From: Aspidapion aeneum
Lineage: Eukaryota > Arthropoda > Insecta > Coleoptera > Brentidae
Length of the DNA stretch: 64,000 nt
NCBI GenBank assembly: GCA_963576565.1
Contig: OY755039.1
Coordinates: 86,385,207-86,449,206 of the forward strand
Direction: 5' to 3'
The position numbers were made by a program, and so were the translations under genes. This document shows, piece after piece, positions 1 to 12,690 of the stretch. The notes under the pieces are model-generated. The model was not told the DNA's origin. It saw only the letters and a list, made by a program, of their open reading frames with translations, and searched no databases. Every line of letters begins with the position of its first letter. The stretch's first letter is position 1.

Positions 1-905
1 AAAATTCATATCTCCCAAACTATATATTTTGTTAACAAAAGCACCGAGTTACAGTATGGTGGGGCCATAAAGATGCGAAAAAGCCACACTCTGAGTTGAG
101 ATTCTAAAAAACGTCATTTTGCGATTTTTGGTATAGGGAATCCCATAGGACCAAAATTGCCAAATTTTGAAAATTCATATCTCCCAAACTATATATTTTG
201 TTAACAAAAGCACCGAGTTACAGTATGGTGGGGCCATAAAGATGCGAAAAAGCCACACCTTGAGTTTAGATTCTAAAAAACGGCATTTAGCGATTTTTAG
301 TATAGGGAATCCCATAGGACAAAAATTGCCAAATTTTGAAAATTCATATCTCCCAAACTATACATTTTATTAACAAAAGCACCGAGTTACAGTATGGCGG
401 GGCCATAAAGATGCGAAAAAGCCTCACCTTGAGTTTAGATTCTAAAAAACGTCATTTAGCGATTTTTAGTATAGGGAATCCCATAGGACAAAAATTGCCA
501 AACTTTGAAAATTCATATCTCCCAAACTATACATTTTATCAACAAAAGCACCGAGTTGCAGTATTGTGGCGTCATACAGATATGAAAAAACCACTGAGTG
601 AGTTGAGATTCCAAAAAACGTAATTTAGCGATTTTTAGTGTAGGGAAACCCATAAGACTAAAATGGCAAAACTTTGAAAATTCATATTTTACAAACTATA
701 CAGTTTATCAAAAAAAGCACCAAGTTGCAGTATTGTGGCGTCATACAGATACGAAAAAACCACTGAGTGAGTTGAGAATCCAAAAAACGTCATTTAGCGA
801 TTTTTAGTATAGGGAATCCCATAGGACCAAAATTGCCAAACTTTGAAAATTTATATCTCCCAAACTATAGTAACAAAAGCACCGAGTTATAGTATGGTGG
901 GGAAT
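1..905. repeat. 169-bp satellite array (about 5.3 units)
   Basis: The phrase AAAATTCATATCTCCCAAAC or a close variant recurs at 1, 170, 339, 508, 677 and 846, an exact spacing of 169 bp. Units are about 85-95% alike; the two middle units share changes such as GTGGCGTCATACAGAT that the outer ones lack. The last unit is cut short near 905, and the array probably continues beyond the left edge. Short open frames at 167-373 and 336-623 are the satellite read in one frame, not genes. The unit is close to a nucleosome repeat length, which is common for insect satellites. Confidence 0.95.
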
Positions 906-1984
906 TTTGAAAACTTTTTTCGTTTTTTTTTAATAACATAAACATTGCAATACGCATGTGCTCACAACAGGTCAAATAGAGTATCAATTTGGTATCAACT
1001 TGAGCTTTGTGTGCTTGGAAATAATACAAAATTCAACTGTATTAAATATTTGCATGATTTGTTATAAGTTTTTTCGTCCACCTAGACTTCTCTTTTCTAT
1101 AAAAATTTAAAACAAATTATTTAACCACCTAGTTTCAATAAAAACTTCATTCAATTTTATTTGAAGAAATATTTTTTCATTTTAATAGAAAGTCTATTAG
1201 TTTTTAATAGGTTTTGTACATAAATTTTAATGCATGACATTGTAAAACCTCCTGAAACATGTTAGTTCAATGAATAGAGGCCAAAATAGGGGGGTTACCC
1301 TACAAAAGGTCCGGTAGTTCTGAATTTTGGATATGTTGTTATGCTCAGGAGGGTAGTTAAAAATCCGAGTTTTCGTCACCCTCACCCCTGTGCTCCCTAA
1401 GCCATCTTGAAAAAACCCTAAAAAATTGGCACTTTTTTTAGTTTTTTGCGTTTAATTTCGTTCCAGTACACTAAATCGCAAAAAGAGTTATATGAAATTT
1501 TTTAGAGGATATAATTATCTACAATTGGGTTGTACCATGGTTGTTCTGCGAGCAGCAGTAACCGAGCTAGGTAATTTCCAAAAATGACTAAAATCAAGTG
1601 CTTGGGCAAATTTTTTGATTTTTTCTACTTTAGACGGCATAAGCTCCGAAATACTTTGTTCTAGGGTAAAAGTTCTAAGAACATATCTTGAGAATTTTAT
1701 CAGCTACAAAATCCATCCTTTAAATATATTTTTAAATATTGTAATGGAGTGGGAGTAACTTTTAACTTAAAGTAAGTAAGTTAGAAAATAATCATTTTTT
1801 AAAATTTAGTGCTTTAAACGGCACGTTTTTTATTTATTTTTATTTTTTGGTGTAAATTTAGTGACGTACAAAAAGGTAAGAGAGCTTAGGGGTCAAACAC
1901 CTCCTTAAACTAACCACCTCTTAAAAAATCCCCCCAGACCCCCCAAAATCTAACATATTTAGGTTTTCTCAAATTTTCTCACAA
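906..1984. other. AT-rich non-coding stretch
   Basis: No open frame with recognisable protein similarity and no clear inverted or direct repeat was seen. Base runs are mostly A and T. Confidence 0.5.
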
Positions 1985-2470
1985 AATACGCTTCTAAGAG
2001 AACAATTTGTAATATACTTTATTGTAGACAATGAAATTTTCTTTTAAAAAAGGTATAACACGATGGGGGTCAACTATTTATAAACTCTTCAGCGGCGTCC
2101 GTTAATTGAAGTAATTTAAAAAAGTAAAAAAATATCCATGTTTTTCCATGATTTATTCGATTTTTTTTTAAATCAAGGTTTCTAGAACAAAATGTGTTAT
2201 ACGTTATTGTAGCAAATAAAATTTCCTTTAAAATGCTGTACAACAAAGTCGGATTGGTTTCATGGTTATAAATTCAGAGGCGCCCGTAAATTTAACCAAT
2301 TTTAAAAAATCACAAATTAAATATTTATGTTACAAGTTTTATCTAATTTTTTCAAAAACTAAGCCTAATTTAAAAAAATGCTATGATGCACTTTAACTTT
2401 AATTTTTTAATTTTAACTCGATGGGGTTTGACTTACAACGAACCCGCCAGCGACGTCCGTAAATGGGAGC
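1985..2470. repeat. degenerate tandem repeat, period about 180 bp
   Basis: A motif of the type CGATGGGGGTCAACT, followed by CGGCGTCCGT, occurs near 2062-2103, in altered form near 2245-2287, and again near 2419-2460. Each is preceded by a similar AT-rich lead-in with TATTGTAG or its relics. The three units are strongly diverged. Confidence 0.55.
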
Positions 2471-2904
2471 CATTTTAGTAGAAGTAGAAGATGGCGCTAG
2501 ACCAAACAAAAAGTTTCGCATGGTACATTATTCTTTAATTATATCAAAATGTAGGTCTTATCTGTTCATTAGTATAATAACTGTGATACGTTCCTCATGC
2601 AGGACCAGTATACTAAAATCGTTTTGGAAAGTTTGTTCCCAAGGGAGCAGGCGTGGTGTCCACTCGAGAGTACTCTATCGAGAGCTGCTGCAAATAAACA
2701 CATTGTGAAGAGTAATTTACAGTTACTCTCCAGAGAAGCTCGGGATATTATTTCCCTTAAATTGACATGCACCCTAAGGTAGTCACAGGTTCCAATTTAT
2801 AACTTAAAAAACAATTATCCACTATTTATTAAATAGTCTATTTGCTTTTAATAATATATGTCCTATACAAAAAACAAATAAATAATTTTCTTTAAGATAT
2901 AAAA
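2471..2904. other. non-coding stretch, nothing recognised
   Basis: Overlapping short open frames occur on both strands (2463-2708, 2569-2772, 2597-2782), but they shadow one another and match no family I know. Confidence 0.4.
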
Positions 2905-3093
2905 TACAGTCGAACCTCTCTAACTCGAACCTCTATAACTCGAACCCCTCTATAACTCGAACCTTTCAAGCGGTCGCTGCACTTTTTACATGTATTTTAA
3001 CCTATGTACGTCGAGCTACTATAACTCGAACTCTCCGTAACTCGAACTGTTTTGATTGTCCCTTCAGGTTCGAGTTATAGAGGTTCGACTGTA
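2905..3093. mobile_element. pogo/Tigger-type MITE with TA duplication
   Basis: The element runs from 2907 to 3091 (185 bp). Both ends read CAGTCGAACCTCTnTAACTC inward as inverted repeats of about 26 bp with one mismatch. TA dinucleotides flank it at 2905-2906 and 3092-3093. The inside carries further copies of TAACTCGAAC. CAGT ends and a TA target are typical of the pogo branch of Tc1/mariner. There is no coding capacity. Confidence 0.85.
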
Positions 3094-6000
3094 TTTCTTT
3101 CTAATATTTTATCTATTTTTCTGAAATCGTTCTTCTAATTATTCCCGTAATTTATTATTAAATTTTTTTGTGTATACTTTGTCTTCTATTTTATACAGAT
3201 ATTCTATTTGGTTAAAATTTTTGTTTTATTATTTCCAAGTACATATTTCTCTCAGTGTAACCTTAACGAAGTAAGCTTGTGTACCTGTCAAATGTCACAG
3301 TTACGTACAAATACGTAGCTTAATTTAAGCTTCGTATTAACGCAGCCGAGAGGTTTTAGCGTTTATGAAATAAAGATATTCTGGCTTAAATAAGCTTCGG
3401 CTAACGCCGTTAGCTTAACGGCTTAAGACTGAAGTCATTTTTATCTAATTATTAGGTGAATTGGTTTTAATGTTATTTCATATTACCTCACAACATATCT
3501 AACAAGTTCTTTTTAGAAATTATTTAATATTTAAGTAAAAAAAACTGTAAACGATAGATAAATAAGAGAACGTTTGTCATCGTTACCTCCCACAAAAAAA
3601 GGAAGCCATAAAAATATCGTTTTTCTTCCACACACTACTGCACGCAATACACCTACAGATACGGGATAGAGAAATAGATAAAGTGTCTTTCCTAAGTTTA
3701 ACTTAATTAGTGTTCTTAAAGGTTTTTAGTTGATATTTGGTTGTTGGGGTAGGACAAATAAATTCATGTAACTGTTTAAGTGATTTCAAAAGTTTCGGTT
3801 TATTGTTTAAACCTTCATCAGTGCTAAAAATAGATAAAAGAACATGTAGAAAAATAGTTGATCAATGCATAAACTCGATCATAAACTCATAAAAATAATT
3901 ATTTAGAATAAATATTTTAATGAAAAACTTGATATAAAAAAACAGAAAAGAAGTCACACCTTTCACATCCTAGCAGCTACATTCGTCAATATCATTGTGT
4001 CTTGAGATAATGGCTGAAAATAAAAAGAAATAAAGCTTACCCTTCCTATTTCTTCCTCCAAGAGTCATATTACAATTTTTTTTTAATGAGAAAAATGTAA
4101 AATTAAGTTAAAATACAACAATAATTAAAATTAAGACGTAAAAAGAATTAAAATTATTAAAATAAAACAGACATTACACATTTACAATACACAAAAGACA
4201 AGCAACAATTAACCTTTTACGACATACGACACGTATCTTGACGTAACGTATGTCATTACAGGCGTACGTTACGCATTATGTGCCACGTAACGTTGCCTCG
4301 TTTAACAGACCTTCATACGTAACAGAAGAAAGAAAAATAGACATGAGGGTCCGACCAATTTCGAAATTTTCGTGTGTTTTGATAAACCTTACCCCACTCT
4401 TTCTTTGTTTTTCTTAATGGCATTGTAAATTTATATTTAACTTTTGCTTCCCTTTTTGAGTTTGCTTTTGGTTCTCAGAATGATGAAGGCAAAGCAGATC
4501 CACTTTGCAGCAAGTGACGACCTCCACTTGCTAATAATAAGGACTAATTAATTTTATTTTATTTTAAACCAAGCCTTACAGACAAAAACAACATATTCTA
4601 TGTTATAAGTTCGTCTATGGTTATAAGCCATAGAATTTTCCTTTAAATGGTGTTTATCTTATCTTGGTAACGGTTAAATTCACAATGACATACCAGAGGT
4701 TATGTTACCCATTTGCTATGGGACCCTTTTTACCTCGTTGTTTCTACGCAACGTATCTTATCTGTCGCAGTGCCATGGCTTATAACCTCTATTGTTTGAT
4801 AAGTTTTGGTCATCTGTCGACTAAGGGCTCCTCGCACCTACTTTTTTTTCATTTCTTAGCCCAAAGAATACCTTATTTTGTAAAATTTCTTTGCACCGAA
4901 ATTAAAGGCAGACTGATTCCTTACTTCTTTTTTCGTGACTTTACTGTTACTTAAGAGCTGCTTAAAGATAAGATGCTGGTCACATAATGTTACCCGTCTG
5001 GCATAGCCATAGCAACTGATTATACCTACAAATGAGCATAGTGTTGTGGTTAAAGTGAAGGTGTCTTTTTGTGTTTTTTAACTAAATAAAGTAAGAAACA
5101 TTTCTTTTATAAAAACTGTGAAAAACATCTCAAAATAAATAAAAATGATTTTGAAAAACTTTATTGTAAAAGATAAGGCTAGATTTTGGTTTATTTGGCA
5201 CAATGTTTTTGTAAAAAATTATACCTATATATCGATTACAAAAAGATTTGTAAGAAAGAAAAATAATTTAAATAAAGCTTTCTCTTCTACTTTTTATTAC
5301 AGTATTTTCGTCTGATTTTCGGGTTAACTGTTGTTCACATCCTGGTAGGTACAGTGCTAAGGGTAGTATAGGACTGACTAGTGTAAGAAAACTCTTTCAT
5401 TTTAATTAAACTGCACTGCATGATGTAACAAGGCGATTTTCCTTTCTGCCTTTACACTTTACCCTAATTTTATTATAATTTTTAGTCATTTGGTTGTACC
5501 AACAGGGACACTCAAATTCCACAAAATCCAGTATCACCATCTTGATTTTATCATCCTCCAAATATTCTTCCAAAAATTCAAGAACTTTTGTTTTTTAACT
5601 AAATTTTTGATGGCATTTGACTAAATCATTTTGAGAAGCACTGGGTGTTGATGTTTTTCATAGTTTAAAACTTTGGTTGATTGAAACAGTGGCTTTGCCT
5701 GATTGGGTCACAAGGTGTTCGCATCTTAACAAAGGAGAGGATATTTTTGTTCGGTGCAACAAATTTAAAAATAAGGCATGCTTAAAATTAAAGCAATCCA
5801 TAGTTAAGAAAGGAAATTTTAAAAGTCAATGCGATGAGCCCTTAGAGCTGCAAATTTTAGAGTGCGCTTTGATTATATCACATTCTATTTACTGGGTCAT
5901 CGTGTTTTCGGATAATACAGTTCGCGCAGTGAGAGTTGAAGACACCCACGTCACGGCTGAGGAGGATCTACTGGCCCTGCCTCTAGCTTGTGATTGGCTG

Positions 6001-6735
6001 TTTCGGAGGTCCATAGACGTAGTGTTTTATGGGTTCAATTATTTTTATTTTACAGCTATTAATTCTTATGTGTAATTTATTCCGCACGGCACTGTCCGAC
6101 CGCAAGTAGGCGTATACCAAGATAAAATTGATGACGTGCGTGGCATCAACTCTTGCCGCGTCTACTCTAACTAGAAGACAAAGGTGGTTTAAGCTGAAGA
6201 TTTTTGGAGGTTTTTACATAATTTTAGGTTAACATGTCTATGACAACACCGGGCATGGATATATTCATGCTTGGCCCATGTAGGAAAATACAATAACAAG
6301 CTGCTTTACAGCTCACATAACCGGATGTTTTCAGATGCTTGGAGAACCTTTTTCGGGCAATTTGCCGTTTTAGAATAGGCCTATCAAAAATTCACAACCA
6401 TGTCTAAGCTCTCAATCCTAAGTTATTGGAAGACATATTTATTCAATAAATATGTTTGAAATCATTTTATCCAGGATTTTTTTTTGGATAAAAATACCTT
6501 TTTCAGTTTATCCATAAACAATTTTTTCCACGTATTGCGATGTAATATCTATTTGAAATCATCCACATATAAGATAAGATAAGAAAAACCTTTATACGAG
6601 GACTGTCTTGTATATTTTGCATATAGGAACATAGAGGGCAACACTGATCGAATGTCGTTACAAAAACTTAACCTCAATCTTTACCTAACCTAAATTTAAA
6701 ATGCGACTGTGGTACACATAGCTTTATAGCTACAG
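3094..6735. other. non-coding AT-rich stretch
   Basis: No convincing gene was found. A short region near 3390-3425 contains a perfect 15-nt palindrome (GCTAACGCCGTTAGC). Around 4220-4330 a cluster of ACGTAACG/CGTTACGT words gives imperfect inverted repeats. The 132-residue open frame at 5677-6075 (+) and the 96-residue frame at 4664-4954 (+) have no similarity I recognise and are not called as genes. Confidence 0.45.
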
Positions 6736-8072
6736 TGATTTTCTGATTGCACCTTACCGTGCCCTTTTTTGGAGCCCTTAAAAATGGTGTAATCAGATTT
6801 TTGCTATACCCCGTGATTTCGCTAATACAGGGAGTTTTTAAATAATTCTTTGTATCTCGCTTATTTTGCAAGATATTTTTATTCTGTATAAACCTTTCTA
6901 TGGCAACTTTTTTATAGCAAAATAATGACGTTGTCAATTTTTTAAAATATTGTTTAGTTTTTGAGATATGGTATTTATAATAAAAAAATTAAATACGCAC
7001 CTGGATTTTTTTTACTGTTTTGATTGGTTCCATGCTATTATTACCTTAAAATGATAAAACTTTAATAGTTTTCTGATTTAAGGTTAAAAAAACTATTTAA
7101 TATTTGAAAAAAAAAATTATAGTCCGAACCTGGAAATTGCCAACGTAATTATAAATTAAAAATTGCAAGACACACTAGTTGAACGATTTTTAGTTTATCT
7201 GTATTGAAATGATAATTAAAAGATTTATAAATAAAGTAAGAAACGTTAAAAAGGTACAAAAATAATATCATACTAATTATTTGATGGTAGCACAGCAGGT
7301 CGTGAAATTTACAAAACAAAAGCGTGAAATTGACATTGTCATTTTACTTGTCATTTTTGTGCATGGCTTACAATTATTTTAAACTGGCTAGAAATCGACC
7401 ATATCCAGATTTTGAAAAATGTGATATGTTTGACTGCTTCATTCAAGCAACAAAATTCCAATATTTAAGTGGCAGAAATATTTTTATGCAAAATGCGTTA
7501 AGAAAAATTACTCACAAATGCCAACAATGTCTTACACATAATGGTAATCAGAAAAATTAGTTATTTTTTGTAATTTGTTCTTTTTGTATTTTTCGTAGAC
7601 TTTGTTTCAAATAAATCTGTAAATTAACGTAAAACCATTTTAGTATGCTAAGTATCAAAACAGGTTCGGACTAATTTTTTTGTTAAATATTAAATATTTT
7701 TGTTTACCTTAAAACAAAAATTTTTTAAATTTTTATTATTTTATGATAATACTAGCATGAAACCAATCAAAATAGTAATAAAAAAAATCCAGGTCCGTAT
7801 TTAATTTTTTTATAATAAATACCATATCTCAAAAACTAAACAATATTTTAAAAACTTGACAACGTCATTATTTTCTTCTAAAAAGTTGCCATGAAAAGGT
7901 TTTTATAGAATAAAAATATCTCGCAAAATAAGCGAGATAGAAGGGATTATTAAAAATACAATTTTTTCAAAAACTCCCTGTATTAGCGAAACTACGGGGT
8001 ATAGCAAACATCTGATTGCGCCGTATTTAAGGGCTCAAAAAAAGAGCACGGTAAGGTGCAATCAGAAAATCA
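6736..8072. mobile_element. foldback DNA element with ~400-bp inverted arms
   Basis: The left arm (6736 to about 7136) is the imperfect reverse complement of the right arm (about 7660 to 8072). The ends begin TGATTTTCTGATTGCACC. Arm identity is roughly 85-90% by eye, with several small indels. The spacer of about 520 bp holds a 78-residue open frame (7324-7560, +) that I do not recognise. I could not find a clear target-site duplication outside the arms. Long arms and a short unique core are typical of foldback elements. Confidence 0.85.
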
Positions 8073-9701
8073 ATATCTTTAATAATGACCAAGTTACACA
8101 TTTAATCCCATCGAAAATGGGACACGCTGTACATTAACCGATAGACTATCAAGATTCGCTAATGTATTTGGCGCGTTAAAAAGCTGGTTTGCGGCTTGAA
8201 GCGAGCTCCCGAACCACGTCCACACCAGCGAACATTGATACAGTATCATTAGTATCAGTTACTGTAAAGGCTAAAAAAACTAATAATAAAGCTTTCTTTT
8301 TTAGAGACAACTAATATATTATAAAAATTTTAACTTAACATCACTTAAATTATTGTGATAACTATAATATTTTATGCATCATCTATTGATCCAAAATAAT
8401 TTATTTGCTATATTGTAAATAATGCGTCATGTAATTTTTTATTGCTTCTCCAAACATTATTTCGTAGGTTGACTAAATTATGGGAATATATTACTTTTAT
8501 TACAATTTGACGTTCAAAATGGTTTCCTCGTGGGGGGTTCACTTATTATTTTTAGATCTATATCGCAATAAATTGGACTATATATTTCAAGTAAAAAAGC
8601 TCTTTGTTATTTTCCTAAAAATTTTTTATATTTTTGCCACATGATCGTGTGTTTTTAGTTTCAAAAGTTGCGTATTTAATAGAGAAGTTTGAACCAAACT
8701 GGACAGGTATTCTCGTAATCAAGAACGCATAGCGTTTTTAAAACGCTCACCGTTTTATGACGTTAAATTAGCTAAGCACCTGACAAAAAGTGCAAAAAGG
8801 GATTCACGTACGATTGCGCTGAGCATTGGAAATCGCTTGGCGTTTTTAAAAAATTTAAACCTAATAAAAAGTATTATGCACACATTTTTTACCTTTTTTG
8901 GTTAATTTTGTATTTATAGTGGTTAAAGGAGGCTTTCAGCCTGTGCTTTAAGTACAATAAGGTACCAAATTAGCTACCTTTCTTATTTTTCAAGATAGAA
9001 ATGAAGGATTTTAAGGAGTTTATGGGCAAGTTTTCTACACTTCTATATGTAAAGGTTTAGAGTAGGTACCCGAGCCTTTAAGCCTTATTGGAAAGACCCT
9101 AGTAGGAGCCAGTATATATAGTTGGAACAATCAAATGAGGATGAATGAAGGCTGAAAAGCTGCCAAAACTTACCTTGAAAATTGTTAAAGATTTTTAACT
9201 AAATTTTCTATGTAACTTTTATAATAATCGCCTAGGGGTCATTACAATCATGTTAAGATACTCAAAAAACGTACTATTGTTTAGGCAATGGGACTGGCCA
9301 CAGTTACTCCATCAATATAAATCAACATTAAGAAACGGCTAGCCCAACATTTCTCACTAAAACCATTTCGAGCCATCACCTTCTCTAGATTTTTAATGTT
9401 TTTATCAATAAATACAAAAAATAACTACCTAACTGGGGTGAAAATAATCTTTAATATATGCCACAAATGTCATGTCAAAAAACATAAACAAAAAGCGAGA
9501 ATTTAAAGGATGCTTGGCGAATTCCATCCCAAGGGCGCGTTTACCAACGTGAATACCAAATTCGATCGGTCAGCGCGAATGCCATGCGAGAAGGGTGCTA
9601 TGCGTTTCGCTTAGCGTTTTCAAAACGTAACGTTTTTAAGCCAATTTATGAGATACCAGTCCCAGGAACCTAGTAGCGGCAGTAGTGGCGGATTCAGTAT
9701 G
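8073..9701. other. non-coding stretch, nothing recognised
   Basis: No protein similarity, long repeat or inverted repeat was identified. Words such as ACGCATAGCGTTTTTAAAACG near 8727-8747 and GCGTTTTCAAAACG near 9612 recur and suggest unresolved repeat remnants. Confidence 0.4.
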
Positions 9702-9761
9702 GTCGGATGTAAGGACACTCATCGTAAAGCTTGCTTGACGATGAGTGACCTTAGTCGGATG
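9702..9761. mobile_element. 44-bp palindromic micro-element with 8-bp target duplication
   Basis: The element occupies 9710-9753. It begins TAAGGACACT and ends AGTGACCTTA; the arms are 15 bp with one mismatch around a 14-nt loop. The perfect direct repeat GTCGGATG flanks it at 9702-9709 and 9754-9761. Its ends match those of two other micro-elements in this window (29,119-29,166 and 30,020-30,060). Confidence 0.85.
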
Positions 9762-9835
9762 GAAGGAAAGGATTTTTTTTGTCAGTTTTAATTAAGTCTT
9801 AGTATAGTGGGGCGGTATTTTGCATGATACCTTAG

Positions 9836-9950
9836 AAAATTGAAAAAATGCTAACCTTTTAACGGAGCATCACATTAATATGCGGTTTATAAAATATAGT
9901 AGAACGCATTTTTTTCAATAACACAGGTACACAAAAATATTTTTTGAAAA
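9836..9950 (+). repeat. fragment of dispersed family A
   Basis: Words such as AATGCTAACCTTTTAACGG, followed by a TAGTAGAACGCA-like stretch and TTTTTTTCAATAA, line up with 51,058-51,150 and, in reverse, with 21,700-21,780. The hairpin head of the family is absent here. Confidence 0.5.
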
Positions 9951-10204
9951 CTGCCATGGAAGTTTTAACTGATTTTTATGTTTTTTGTTGTGCTGAATCC
10001 AAATGTGTCAACCGTTTTTCTCTATCACATCCAGATTTTTTGCTAGGGTTAACGAGGTTTACGGGGTTTTTAACTCAACAATGGTAAAATTTCTAATTTT
10101 ACTTACAAAAGAAAGCAAACGTATATTCCGATGTATAGTCAATTAATAATTATTATAATTAACAAACATACTTGGGATATAAAACCAGATAGGCATCAAT
10201 TGTT

Positions 10205-10870
10205 GTCCCGGTGGGATCGTTTCTTCTTTCCCAGAATACTTGTTTTTGTGCGTTGCTTTACGTCTTTTTCTTCTGGGGTTTCCCGCATCAACAACCAGCA
10301 GAAATCAGCCATCGCATTGGTGTTCCAACATCCCTGATACCTTCTCTCTGCGTCCTTGATATCTTGGTGAAACCTTTAGCCCTATTCTTCACTATAGTCT
10401 CCCAAGTTTTCGGGGAAGTAGTCGATGTGCGAATACAAGAAATGCACTTATTGACTCATATTACAACCCTGCAATTTAAAAGCATTTAACATCCGATCTA
10501 CAATAACAGCTTTGTAGTTGGGCGTTCCTTTTGAATGAGTTCCAGGCTTCTTCTTTCTTTCCTGAGATAGTTCAGTGAATTATGTGTCAACAATAAGTTT
10601 CCTCATATTTTCCTTTATTTTTCAAGTTGTGTCCCTTCACATCGCAAGAGCAGAAATAGTAGTCACTTCCGTGGTTTTTTTATTTATGCCCTATTATAGG
10701 TATTCCGTAACGAAATGCATGTTTTTTGCCTTTTAGCCATAAGGAAGATCTTCGACACAAGTCTTACACACTTTGTGCGGAGCCCACGGTTTGTCCTGAT
10801 CACCTAACTGTAACCGAAATATATTCTTTTGACAAACGCGGTAATGTTCCTCTGCCGTTTTTTTAAGGTA
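10205..10870 (-). pseudogene. broken copy of an arthropod multicopy protein family
   Basis: Read on the minus strand, this stretch has, in order, GDQDKPWAPHKVCKTCVEDL (near 10,810-10,750), a degraded middle with GHN-KNKGKYE, an EEAWNSFK piece (near 10,550), then MLNAFKLQGCNMS, SHIDYFPENLGDYSEE, RFHQDIKD, ERRYQG-W and MADFCWLLMRETPEEK (near 10,495-10,230). From memory these are hallmarks, in the right order, of a family of uncharacterised proteins found in many copies in insects and other invertebrates. In-frame stops (for example after CNMSQ and after SEE), frameshifts and a deletion between the conserved blocks make it a pseudogene. The function of the family is unknown to me; high copy number suggests a mobile-element origin. 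The plus-strand open frames in this interval are shadows. Confidence 0.8.
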
Positions 10871-11019
10871 TATTCGCCGCATATGTAACAAAAATTGTCT
10901 GCTAAGTTTATTTAACCTCTATTAGCAATCACAATCACAGCACTTACAACTTGTTACACTGTATCACTTCCTAATAAAGCTTGATCACGACGAAGCCAAC
11001 AATAAGTGAATAGAAACTT

Positions 11020-11645
11020 GCCAGACCAAGGCCAACAAAAATATACAGGCCACGACCCTGAAAAAATCAGCTGTTCTCTGGGGGCTGACTTTTACATTGG
11101 GTCTTATGGGAGGTCAGACGTTTTTTTTAGGATATTTTCAAAATGACACTACAGACTTCCGCGAAATTTCAGTGAAATATTCTTAGACACCATCCCGATA
11201 TTCTACCTAACTTTTGTAAGGATGCAAGATGATTAAAAGGTTAAAATCTTTAAGACTTAGCATTTCTTATTTTGAATTCAAATTACCCGCCATATACCGC
11301 ATGCCAACGATTATATTTGACATGTATTTGACTTTGTCATCTGTGTTTGTCACATTCGCGTCTGCTTTAAATTTAATTTTTGTGTGAGCTAATGAAGCGG
11401 CTCTGAAAAATTAAGGATTACTATACTTTAAAAAAATGTTCTGCAAGAATATAGTAAAAACAATCTAAAAAACCGGCTTCATTTTAAAAAAATTAAATAT
11501 TCATGAACCGTCATTCCAACTACAATATTTTAAAGACCATCAGCTGTGTCGTGATGTGACCATCAAAAAAAAAAAATCAGCCCCGGATGTGACGTCAACA
11601 AAGTGGAGGATCGTGGCCCGTCCGTTTTGATAGCCCTGGCCAGAC
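11020..11645. mobile_element. hAT-like non-autonomous element, family C copy 1
   Basis: The element spans 11027-11638 (612 bp). The right end, read inward, is CAGGGCTATCAAAACGG followed by a GGGCCACGATCCT block; the left end is a related CAAGGCCAACAAAAAT with GGCCACGACCCT. The repeat GCCAGAC (7 bp, 8 with one mismatch) lies at both edges (11,020-11,026 and 11,639-11,645). The inside is non-coding and includes TGACGTCA at 11,590. A second copy is at 40,859-41,460. The ends resemble hAT-Charlie termini. Confidence 0.75.
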
Positions 11646-12397
11646 ACAAAAATAAATGCATGGACAGGTTTTTACAAGCCTATAAGAATAAGCACATGTC
11701 TACTCGATATAAAGTCAAAACTATTCATGACACATAACTAATAAAAAGATAGAACACTGACCTATTACTGTAAATGAGACCATCCTGGTAACACTCGTAT
11801 GAAGCAAAAAAATCAATTTGGCGAAAAATCGTGAAGTGATGGAACTTTATGGGTAATTTTTCCGGATTCAGCACCAATCAGGAACAGTGGAAAAACTGGA
11901 GGCAGTTTTTTGGTCGTAGAACCAGTGAATTTGTGTTATAACCAAAATCTTCGTAGGATATTTACAAAACAATGTCTCCAAGTCTGATTTCAAATGTAGC
12001 GTTCACTTTTAGTGTACTTATGAGCTAGGAAGATATCAGATGTATGAGCTAGATTCCTTTATACGCAAATTTGTTACTCTGGAGTTTTTCCCTCTAAACT
12101 TAAGTATTTTAAATACGAAATTGTAAACTGTTTTCTTTCCTGCAAACCCGCACGTATGGGTTGCATGCGACACATAATAAAACACCCCCGTCCAACTGCA
12201 AGAAAAATAAAGACGCATAATATTCATGTGCTAGTTTTACACGTTTTTAATTTGATTTTTTAATCCTACCCTTATTTCATAATTTTTTTAAATAATCCTT
12301 CAAAAATTAGATTTTGTTACAACAACCGTTTTTTTAAAGAAAATGATGAGTTAAATTAAACAGAAATTTTAAAAATCCTTAATGTTATTCCACTATA
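11646..12397. other. non-coding stretch, nothing recognised
   Basis: A 63-residue minus-strand open frame at 12,036-12,227 has no recognisable similarity. No repeat structure is evident. Confidence 0.4.
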
Positions 12398-12399
12398 TT

Positions 12400-12690
12400 T
12401 TTACCTTCCTAGCCCGCATAGCAATGGCTTGAGAAGGTATTATTTTCGACGAAATTTTTTTTTTTGATAATGCCGAAAATGGGTTATTTGGGTGTATTTT
12501 GAGCTATCTTAGCAATATCATCGTGATGTCTCTGTGTGTGTGTGTGTTTGCGTGTGTATGTCTGTCCGTAACACGATAGCTTTTAAACCGCTAAACCGAT
12601 TTTCACAAAATTTTCAGGTAAAATAGTGCACAAGACTCTAACAAGCTGATTAGCTGAATCAGAACTAAATGTAAACAATACGCCGTCACA
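12400..12690 (+). repeat. dispersed family A, copy 1
   Basis: It starts with an imperfect hairpin, ACCTTCCTAGCC..GGCTTGAGAAGGT. Next come ATTATTTTCGAC, a GT-rich microsatellite near 12,535-12,552, CTGTCCGTAACACGATAGC and a stretch of the AAACCGCTAAACCGATTTTC type. The same order is seen at 50,770-51,150 and, in reverse, at 22,072-21,690 and 40,276-40,127. The right limit is uncertain. Overlapping open frames at 12,583-12,798 lie in and beyond this repeat and are not called as genes. Confidence 0.75.

Noticed and set aside
167..623. Two open frames of 68 and 95 residues
   Set aside because: They are satellite units read through in one frame; both repeat the same peptide at the 169-bp period.
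1..905. CRISPR-like array
   Set aside because: The repeats are contiguous 169-bp units without short repeats and unique spacers, in a eukaryotic context.
5677..6075. 132-residue plus-strand open frame
   Set aside because: No recognisable domain, no splice or start context, and no neighbouring exon. It could be a chance frame or an unknown gene; not supportable from the sequence alone.
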